A stretch of 64,000 nucleotides of DNA from Negativicoccus massiliensis. GTDB taxonomy: Bacteria > Bacillota > Negativicutes > Veillonellales > Negativicoccaceae. Below the pieces are notes generated by a model. That model did no database searches. It was not told the DNA's origin and saw only the letters and a program-made list of their open reading frames with translations. Shown one piece after another: positions 54,701 through 62,300 of this stretch (position 1 is the first letter of the stretch; each line of letters opens with the position of its first letter). The stretch lies in NCBI GenBank assembly GCA_900155405.1, contig LT700188.1, positions 62,001-126,000 on the forward strand, read 5' to 3'. A program made the translations under genes and the position numbers.

Positions 54701-56745
54701 ACCCGGAAAATCAATATGAATTTATATATGAAAAAACAGATGTGACCGGCAGTCATGACAATGTAGTCGTCGGCATGACAAATACCGTTAAGGGAAGCAG
54801 TGTAGTTCTCGGAACGAGTTCCGAAATCAAGGACGGCGCGACGTTGGCCACTTCTGTAGGGCATGCCAATACGATACAAGGTAGTGAGCAGTATGGTCTT
54901 GCTTTGGGAAATAAATTGCTTGTAGAAGGCTATGGAGCCATTGCGGTAGGCACGGAGTCCAAAGCGACAGCGAACGACGCGACAGCAATCGGTACGGAAG
55001 CGGTGGCGGAACAAGAGGGCTCTATCGCCTTCGGTCCTATGGCTGAGGCGAAAAACAAATATTCCATCGCCTTCGGCCTATTCGCGACGGCGAAAGCGAG
55101 AAGCGGCGTCGCGATCGGATCTTCCAGCCTGGCGGACAGAGAAAAAGGATCCATTGGCTATTTAGCGGGAGAAAACACATCCGAAGTCTGGAAAGCGACG
55201 AAGGGCGCGATTTCCGTAGGCAATAAAGGAAAGAAATATACCCGTCAGATCACAGGTGTAGCAGCCGGTACGGAAGACACCGACGCGGTCAACGTAGCGC
55301 AACTGAAAGCGGTACAGGAAATCGCGGCGGCCAAGACCACTATCGAGGCGGGCGACAACATTACCGTAGTGCCGGGCACGACGGCAGGCAGCTACAAAAT
55401 TTCCGCTACCGATACGACGTTGAAGACGGCTGACAACGCGCTTTCTCTCGACGGCAGTAAACTGAGCCTTTCCGTTGAAGATACGGCGGGCAATAAAGTT
55501 ACAGGCAGTGTAGATCTCAAGACCATTCAGAGTGCGGTGGATACTAACACTACCTACACGATGACAGGGACGGAAAATGCTGCGGACAATACCACGACTA
55601 TCAGCTTGAAAGGCAGCGATGGCAAAGAGCAGAAAGTCACGGTAGCGACGAAAGATACCAACACTTACACTACCGGCGGCACTTACGACGCGGCGAATAA
55701 GAAACTGATATTCACGAGAAATGACAAGCAAACCTATGATGTCGACCTTTCCGGTTTTGTAGGCAACGTGACGGACACGAGAAATACGATTGCGGAAACC
55801 GACACCGTAGCCGTAGACGCTACCGATAAAAACGCGGACGGAAGCATCAACTACAAGCTGAACGTCAAGACGGACGGCAAGATCGAAAAAGACAATAAAG
55901 GCATTGTCACGGGCGGCACCGTTTACAAGGAAACAAGAATTGAAAAAGACGGTAACTACATCAAAGCCGAAAACACGGCCGGTCAGAACCTGATCGCGTT
56001 GGACAAACAGGTAAACGCCAATACGACCAACATCGCCAACTTGAGCAACAGCGTACACGACATGGGTAACCGTGTCGACAGAGTCGGCGCGGGAGCGGCC
56101 GCGCTCGCCGCACTCCATCCGCTCGACTTCGATCCGGACGACAAATGGGACTTCGCAGCCGGCTACGGCAATTACAGCGGCGCGAACGCCGTTGCGATCG
56201 GCGCGTACTACCGTCCGAATGAAGACACCATGTTCAGCGTCGGCGGCTCGTTCGGCGGCGGAGAAAACATGGTGAACGCGGGCGTTTCCGTCAAGCTCGG
56301 ACAGGGCAATAACGTATCCACCTCCAAGGTCGCGATGGCGAAAGACATGCTGGATATGCAGAAACGCATGGCGGAAATGGAAGCGCAGATGGCAAGAATG
56401 CAGGGCTTCATCGGAGCGCTGACAGGCGCGGATGCGCAAGCCGCCATGTTCCCGGACGTACCGGAAAATCATTGGGCGTATGAATACGTCAAAGGACTTC
56501 GCGAACAAGGCATTATCGAAGGCTATCCGGACGGCAACTTTGCCGGAGACCGCGACATGACGCGTTACGAATTCGCCGCCATGCTTTACAGAGCATTGGC
56601 GAAAGGCGTCAGCCTGGATGCCCGCGCGGTGCAGGAATTCGCTCCCGAACTGGCGCGAATCCGCGTCGATGTCATCACGAAAGACGATGACGGACAACCG
56701 GTCATCGAACGCGTCCGTGTGAATGAAGAAAAGCAAGCGAAATAA
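51790..56745 (+). CDS. Trimeric autotransporter adhesin (YadA type) with C-terminal SLH domain
   Basis: ATG 51790 behind GAGGAG gives 1651 residues; upstream in-frame codons lack adhesin features. Order: extended signal region MNKIYKLVWSKVKGAWVVTSE plus signal helix cut near residue 56; two homologous head blocks of ~340 residues (about 90-430 and 440-790) made of YadA-head-like repeats (GxxAxAIGxxA); neck motifs such as RQITGVAAGTEDTDAVNVAQLKA; stalk; YadA anchor (VDRVGAGAAALAALHPLDFD to about 1510); a coiled coil (LDMQKRMAEMEAQMARMQ); an SLH domain (about 1553-1603, FPDVPENHWAYEYV...IIEGYPDGNF...MTRYEFAAMLYRAL). It should trimerise in the outer membrane, show the head outside and place the SLH domain in the periplasm, probably on peptidoglycan. 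Confidence 0.93.
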   Translation: MNKIYKLVWSKVKGAWVVTSEIAKGHGKSVASRQRKSIAAVMAVLALGFIPGAAYAAIDGVTTFVEPGNQNVKIGNGISLRNNNGKNGAVAIGDHVQIDDYVMQEGSVAIGKNAFVENMWGNQEKFFKFKQEDATKWASSIAIGQNAYARSGSTMIGDHKYIGKLGDTEVDGSDVLKVKSKNVNINATTIGANSYNQGAFSSVLGTYSIISGKYNGSNWSSYVTQNMGASIVGSLNSIESASSSSGLSGIANSVVGIANRTNNANGALIFGAGNEIENSIGTLSGIDVFTGGGDSAKDFADTLRKTVKSSNGGGAVLAIGGGNKANYAKASQLMGVNNTLTGAENATSDYNLLNGFKNVGTNISHVSVIGSENQVNDTKNALVFGDKRKLTKANGSVVIGVSDTVKEIKVEDVTVIGHNALATGTNAVAIGHAASADSLSTVAIGDDARVASNTALSGGVAIGKSAYVLNGVGRQEKYLGFGTTNDPQRSATGVAIGANSYARTGSIQIGAHTYLGKMGGADITAKTNGEGNHINQTTVGTNTFNKGVFGTMIGSYSISTGNFTGAGGFNSLSYGGQNFGSTIAGSLNTIQSKGHSGSAGISNSIVGLANMTENTNGTLIFGAGNKVTNSIKSISGLPNGVTSGAATPDELIEKLRKMTIDNESGGSTMVVGGGNTADYTMASQIMGVNNTLTGTEDKVSTYNLVDGFKNKAENVTHVTMIGSDNEVKDTTGAVLLGDKRKLTGADGSIVLGSADESAETNVKDATVIGHNANTTVASGVALGSGSVADRAGFTEEKKGVFSDVDLNRNTFGAVSVGTKDKLRQIINVGDATEDTDAVNLRQLKALDRKVAQGAIHYYSVTSDKKAAGSNYDNDGAKAADSMVIGIGSTSEGINSTVIGNNNTLKGGQRDRDGVLRNNSIVAGENIEVDGTRNAVFATGYTDGEHKLTKVAGKHNTVIGVGNLVGYTAKADPENQYEFIYEKTDVTGSHDNVVVGMTNTVKGSSVVLGTSSEIKDGATLATSVGHANTIQGSEQYGLALGNKLLVEGYGAIAVGTESKATANDATAIGTEAVAEQEGSIAFGPMAEAKNKYSIAFGLFATAKARSGVAIGSSSLADREKGSIGYLAGENTSEVWKATKGAISVGNKGKKYTRQITGVAAGTEDTDAVNVAQLKAVQEIAAAKTTIEAGDNITVVPGTTAGSYKISATDTTLKTADNALSLDGSKLSLSVEDTAGNKVTGSVDLKTIQSAVDTNTTYTMTGTENAADNTTTISLKGSDGKEQKVTVATKDTNTYTTGGTYDAANKKLIFTRNDKQTYDVDLSGFVGNVTDTRNTIAETDTVAVDATDKNADGSINYKLNVKTDGKIEKDNKGIVTGGTVYKETRIEKDGNYIKAENTAGQNLIALDKQVNANTTNIANLSNSVHDMGNRVDRVGAGAAALAALHPLDFDPDDKWDFAAGYGNYSGANAVAIGAYYRPNEDTMFSVGGSFGGGENMVNAGVSVKLGQGNNVSTSKVAMAKDMLDMQKRMAEMEAQMARMQGFIGALTGADAQAAMFPDVPENHWAYEYVKGLREQGIIEGYPDGNFAGDRDMTRYEFAAMLYRALAKGVSLDARAVQEFAPELARIRVDVITKDDDGQPVIERVRVNEEKQAK

Positions 56746-56784
56746 AACGAAACAAAACTTCATGATCGGCATAGTTAACGAAAG

Positions 56785-56818
56785 AAAACCCCAAGGCTGC
56801 GCAGCCTTGGGGTTTTTG
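56785..56818 (+). terminator. Intrinsic terminator of the first adhesin gene
   Basis: Perfect 15-bp stem AAACCCCAAGGCTGC / GCAGCCTTGGGGTTT, then T-run. The following 56819-57105 holds no gene I can support, only an AT-rich stretch ending in a G5 tract (57061-57065). Confidence 0.93.
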
Positions 56819-57105
56819 CTATGGCAACATGACAAGTCGGGAGATTTTATGGCATGATCTCGCGCATACCGTAAGCGGGCGCCTGCCCATAGGAAAATAA
56901 AAAGAACCCGCTCAGTCGGCCGGCCCCGTTCGCCAGAAAAAGCGTCAGCGGCGCGTACGGAAAAAGAGAAGTCGGATTTCACGTATTGTAAAAAAATAAA
57001 CAACTGCGCCGATCAAATTTTACGAGTACAGAGACAAATCAATAAGAAAAAAATAAAATAGGGGGATAACATTAAGGCGAGAAGTACCCGTTATTATCTT
57101 TTTAT

Positions 57106-57111
57106 TATAAT
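57106..57111 (+). promoter_or_regulatory. Possible -10 box of the second adhesin gene
   Basis: TATAAT 18 bases before ATG 57130 would leave only a very short leader. No -35 box is recognised. Confidence 0.3.
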
Positions 57112-57129
57112 CAGGAAAGGGATGTACTT

Positions 57130-58803
57130 ATGAACAGAGTATACGAAGTCATTTGGAACAAGAGTAAAAACAGTTGTTCCGTGGTATCGGAAATGGCGAA
57201 AAATCGCGGCAAAACTTCCGGTTACCGCAACAAAGCGGTGCTGGCCGCGATGATCTTGTCTTTGTTGTCCGCGGGCGGTCTCGCCTACGCGGAAGATCCC
57301 GCGACGCCGCCGGCGGCACCGGATAAAAAAATTCCCTACTTCTCGGTTAATGCCAATAACAGCGCCAAACCCGCGGGGACGAACTGGGAAAGTGACGGCG
57401 CCAAAGGTGCCGCTTCGATAGCGGTCGGACCGTCTGCAGGCGCGCAGGGAGATTTCTCGGCGGCGGTAGGGCCCTGGGCTAAAACGGACGGCGAATACGC
57501 GAACGCCTTCGGCGTGATGACCAATGCGGCGGGAGAATATGCTACGGCGGTAGGACCCTATGCAAAAGCGGTCGGCGATTATACCTTGGCGGCGGGAAAA
57601 GGTGCAAAGTCAACTGCAAAAGGCGCAGCCGCTTTCGGCGCATCTGCGCAAGCGGTCGGTGATCAGTCGAGCGCTTTCGGCGGGGCGGCCAATGCGAGCG
57701 GAAGGGATGCGATAGCGGCAGGAAGCAATACCGTTGCCGGCGCCGCGAATGCATCTGCTTTCGGTGCCGCTGCCAACGCGACGGGAGAATCTGCTACGGC
57801 AGTGGGCGCCTTTGCTGATGCGAGCGGTGAACTTTCCTTGGCGGCGGGCGACAAGGCAAAGGCAAGCGAAATAGGCGCTTCCGCTTTCGGTACAAAGGCG
57901 GAAGCAAGCGCGAATCGGGCGACAGCATTAGGATACATGGCAAAAGCAGAGGGCGTTTATTCCTTGGCGGCAGGGTACGGTTCGAGTGCCACCGGAGAAG
58001 CTGCGTATGCTTTCGGTGTGGATTCTAAGGCAGACGGCGGAGATGCGATCGCCATCGGATCCGCATCGGAAGCGCAAAAAGACGGTGGCATCGCCATCGG
58101 ATCAACGGCAATAGCGACACAAGAGTTCGGCGTCGCACTCGGCGCGGGCAGCATAGCCGATAGAGATGCGGGAGTAAGCGGTTATTTGGCGGGAGATGAC
58201 ACATCGGAAGCATGGCAGGCCACAGTAGCGGCGGTTGCCGTCGGCAATGAAGAGGAAGGATTTACCCGCCAGATTACGGGCGTCGCCGCCGGCACGAAAG
58301 ATACCGACGCGGTGAACGTAGTCCAGCTGAAAAAATTGGAAAGCAATGTAAACGAACAAATGACCGGTTTAGATACCCGCATCACAACGAACACGGAAAA
58401 CATTACCGTTTTGAACGGACGGGTCGATCAGCTGGATACGAGAGTCGACAGAATCGGCGCGGGCGCGGCGGCTTTGGCGGGACTTCATCCCTTGGATTAT
58501 GATCCCGAAAATAAATGGGACTTCGCCGCAAGCTATGGCAACTACAACGGAGCGAACGCGGTAGCCATCGGCGCATTCTATCGGCCGACCGCAAACAGAA
58601 TGTTCAGCGTCGGCGGATCGTTCGGCGGCGGTGAAAACATGCTCAACGTCGGCTTCTCCATGAAAGTGGGAAGCGGCAACGAGTACACGGAACTTTCCCG
58701 CTCCGAAATGGCGCAGAAACTGGACGCGCAAGATGAAGAAATTCGGAACATGAAAGCCGAGATGCAGGAAATCCTGCGTCAGCTTGAAACGCTTCAAGCG
58801 TAG
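57130..58803 (+). CDS. Trimeric autotransporter adhesin (YadA type), short
   Basis: The 557-residue protein begins with the extended signal region MNRVYEVIWNKSKNSCSVVSE and a signal helix ending near GLAYA (about 54). The head (about 90-385) consists of ~14-residue YadA-head repeats (ATAVGPYAKAVGDYT, SSAFGGAANASGRDA and so on), unusually Ala-rich. A neck (TRQITGVAAGTKDTDAVNVVQLKK), a short coiled-coil stalk and the YadA anchor (VDRIGAGAAALAGLHPLDYD to GFSMKVGSG) follow. A C-terminal coiled coil (EMAQKLDAQDEEIRNMKAEMQEILRQ) takes the place of the SLH domain of the first adhesin. AGGAAAGGG precedes ATG. Confidence 0.93.
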   Translation: MNRVYEVIWNKSKNSCSVVSEMAKNRGKTSGYRNKAVLAAMILSLLSAGGLAYAEDPATPPAAPDKKIPYFSVNANNSAKPAGTNWESDGAKGAASIAVGPSAGAQGDFSAAVGPWAKTDGEYANAFGVMTNAAGEYATAVGPYAKAVGDYTLAAGKGAKSTAKGAAAFGASAQAVGDQSSAFGGAANASGRDAIAAGSNTVAGAANASAFGAAANATGESATAVGAFADASGELSLAAGDKAKASEIGASAFGTKAEASANRATALGYMAKAEGVYSLAAGYGSSATGEAAYAFGVDSKADGGDAIAIGSASEAQKDGGIAIGSTAIATQEFGVALGAGSIADRDAGVSGYLAGDDTSEAWQATVAAVAVGNEEEGFTRQITGVAAGTKDTDAVNVVQLKKLESNVNEQMTGLDTRITTNTENITVLNGRVDQLDTRVDRIGAGAAALAGLHPLDYDPENKWDFAASYGNYNGANAVAIGAFYRPTANRMFSVGGSFGGGENMLNVGFSMKVGSGNEYTELSRSEMAQKLDAQDEEIRNMKAEMQEILRQLETLQA

Positions 58804-58853
58804 TCCGGAAAATAAAAAAGCCTGCGGAAAGAATATTCTTTTCACGACAGAAA

Positions 58854-58882
58854 AAAGGTCACGGCGCATGCCGTGGCCTTTT
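58854..58882 (+). terminator. Intrinsic terminator of the second adhesin gene
   Basis: AAAGGTCACGGC-GCAT-GCCGTGGCCTTT with one T-G pair, followed by T. The next 390 bases (58883-59276) contain no gene I can support. Confidence 0.88.
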
Positions 58883-59276
58883 AGCGTGGGAAAATTTACT
58901 TGTTCAGACGTGTCGGCGCAGCACGAAAGCCGCGCCCGTTTCTCGGCAATCGCCCGCGGCACGGACGGAAAGCGCGGGAACGAAAAAGCGTTACGCGTCA
59001 GCGTGAAAAATGTTCTCGCGGTGCGGCCGCATTATTTCATTTTTCAAGGCGCGTCATTTTTTCGGGGCACAAGAGAGCGCCTTGACTTTGGTAAGAATAA
59101 AGTTACATTTCCCTTGATTTGTAAAGTTGTCGCAAAGAATAATAAAATTCTGTTTAGAATAACATTTATTTTTGCCGGATTCACTGACATTTTTGCAGGA
59201 GATGCCCATAATCAGCGCATGACTATGACAAAACGACGCTTTATAGGTGAGAAGCGCACGGATACTTATGATATAT

Positions 59277-59305
59277 TTGCTACAAATACACATATAATAT
59301 ATAAT
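59277..59305 (+). promoter_or_regulatory. Probable promoter of the third adhesin gene
   Basis: TTGCTA (59277-59282), 17-base spacer, TATAAT (59300-59305); a second TATAAT lies seven bases earlier. 77 bases before ATG 59383. Confidence 0.5.
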
Positions 59306-59382
59306 AAATTCGATATTAAAGAATTAAGGGCGAATTGCCAAGTTTTCGATTGTGAGTAATTGTTTATTTGGGGAGGTAAAGT

Positions 59383-62300
59383 ATGAACAAGGTTTATAAG
59401 TTGATCTGGAGCAAGGTCAAAAACTGCTGGGTCGTGACTTCAGAAATGGCGAAAGGGCATGGGAAAAATAAATCCCGCGTTCAAAACGGCCTGCTTGCCG
59501 CATTTGTGACGGCTGCGCTTTTGGCGGGAGGCGTGACAGATGTACAGGCGCTGACGCAACAGGAAAAAGAGGAAGTCGCCCAATATTTGCTTGATAAGAT
59601 TGCCCACGGCGGAGAAATCCCCGGTGTGGACGCGGCGTACGGGCCCACGAACTTTCCTGATGCGATTACGAATGGTATTTACTACTATTCCGACATTTCG
59701 AATAAAATTGGCGAGAAGCTGAAAGAAGACGGACTGACGCTCCGGTATTTTGCCGTACGTCCGGACTATATTGAACCGTCTCGTGACTATCTGAACCGCT
59801 ATGCCGACTCCAAATGGACCAACGTCGATAACGACGGGGCATTCGGCGCGCACTCCATGGCGCTCGGCTATCGTGCGTTTTCGGAAGCCAAACACGGTGT
59901 CGCCATCGGCCGCGAGGCCTTGGCCGGAGGATACAATCGGGACAACAGTTACGGCGGTGACGGCGATGTTGCCATCGGTAATATGGCTTGGGCGCTGGGG
60001 GATAAAGCGGTCTCCATCGGAGACAAAGCGCTCTCCGCCGACAAGAGCATTGCCATTGGGATTCAAGCCGAAGCCGGCGCGAATAAAAATGATCCGAACT
60101 CGATCCAACGTGACCCGCAAACGAACCTGCCCTACGTTGTCAGCGATATCGCGAAAATGAACTCGGCTATCGCCATCGGGCGTGATACCAAGGCGTGGGG
60201 GCATCAATCCGTCTCCATCGGCGGGAGCGCCAAAGCCACGGGAAAATATGCCTTGAGCTTTGGGAACTCGGCGGAAGCGTCGGCGATGGACTCCTTCGCC
60301 TTCGGTAATTATGCAAGTGCCAAAGGGATTGGTGCGATTGCCATCGGCAGTAACTACGATCAGTCGAGCGATGCGGCGAAGGCGTACAGCGGTGACACGA
60401 TTGCCATCGGTCGCGGCTCGGTTGCCGGCGATGAAAATGACACAACAACGGCGTATAATACCGTTGCCATTGGTGTCAATGCGAAAGCGAAACCGGATTA
60501 TACGTATAAAAAAGTTAAAGATGCTGTTCTCATCGGTGCCAACACAAAAGTAAAAGAAGAACGGGGAACGGCTGTCGGTGCGAATGCGTATGTCGACGGA
60601 GTCAGCGGGGCGGCATTCGGTGATAACGCGTCGGTTGTTGCCACTGAAGGACTGGCCATCGGTAAAAATGCAAAGATCGCATACAACTCGGCTCAATCCA
60701 TTGCGATCGGTAGCGGCGCGGAAGTGAAAAACGAAAATGCTAAACCTTCGGAACGGGCGGTTGCCGTCGGAACAGGTGCTGCGGTCGGCGGTAATTCATC
60801 CGACGCGATTGCCATCGGCACCGGCGCGAAAACGCAAGAGGGAGCGAAAGGCAGTATCGTCATCGGTAAAGGTTCCGTTGTCAAAGGCTATGACAGCGTG
60901 GCCATCGGTACGAATGCGTCCACTCAATGGTATAACTCAGTCGCCATCGGTAACGGCGCGCAAGCGATATCGAGTGACGGTATCGCTTTGGGCAGCGGGA
61001 GCAAGGCAACAGTTTATCCAGGCAATAAGGGATATGATCCGTATATAGGCAGAAGCACTATCGACGCGAACCCCGGCGCGGCATGGCTGGCCACGAAAGC
61101 GGCGCTTTCTGTCGGTGACGTAGGAAACAATATTACCCGTCAAATCACGAGCGTAGCCGCAGGGAGCAATGACACTGATGCCGTAAACGTAGCGCAGCTG
61201 AAAAAGATGCGTACCTATACGGATACGAAGATGAACGCTTGGGTTCTGAAAGCCACTTCCGACAAAGGCGCGGCAGCGGAAGGGAAAAAGATTAACAATA
61301 CGGATAATGCCGTTACCTTTGACGCGGAAACAAATCAGGGACTTACCGTCACGAGAACCGGCGCGACGATCAAGTACGGTGTGGATAGAGTAAAATTAGC
61401 GAACTACATCACCGGCAGCGTCATTGAAAATATCAATGGCGGCGGTATGCCCATCATCAACATTGCCGCGAAATTTGGCGTCACTGACGGAACCAACACG
61501 AAAGCCGTCAACCTCGGAAGAGGCCAAAACAACAATGTCACATTCCAAGGCAAAGACGGTGAAACCGTTGTGACCGTCGGCGGAGCGAATGATGCTCCAA
61601 CCGTCACCGTAGGCTTGGCAGAAGCGTTCAAAAATAAAGTAACGACGAATACAACTGCCATTGACGGCTTGAAGACAAAAGTTTCTACCAACGAAACGAA
61701 CATCACCAAACTGCAAAAAGGCTGGACGCTTTCCGTTGCACGTGGTGATGATTCTGCAACGGATAATGAAGCCACCGTGGAAGGCACGAGCAAAAAAATA
61801 GACGCCGGCGACAAAGTAACACTTAAAGCCGGAAGAGGCGTTAAGCTGAAACAGGACGGCACCAATGTTCAGATCGGCTTGAAATTCATCGACATGGATC
61901 CGGCGGGATGGCCCTTTAATGACGCGAAGGCGACCGGCGGCGGATCCTTGGCGGTCGGCCAAAACAGCGTCGCAAAAGGACATCAGGCGACGGCTGTCGG
62001 TTTTGATACAAAGTCCGATGAATACGGTGTTGCTCTCGGTGCAGCGTCTGAAGCCGGCAAGAGCGCGGTAGCTATCGGTAATAATGCGCTTGCCAGTGGA
62101 GACGGCTCCATCGCGATTGGCACGTCAAAGCAGAAAGTAGAAGGATACCCGGATAAGGGATTACGCAAAGTCGACAGTGAAGATGCGATCGCTATCGGTA
62201 CGGAAACCGCCGTTGACGGATCGTCCAAAAATGCGATGGCGGTCGGTCCTTACGCGGACATAGCAAACTCTAACTTCTCTACCGCATTGGGTAACTCCGC

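Noticed and set aside
55162-57003. 613-codon minus-strand frame
   Set aside because: Antisense shadow of the first adhesin gene caused by its base composition; no homology visible and no start signal.
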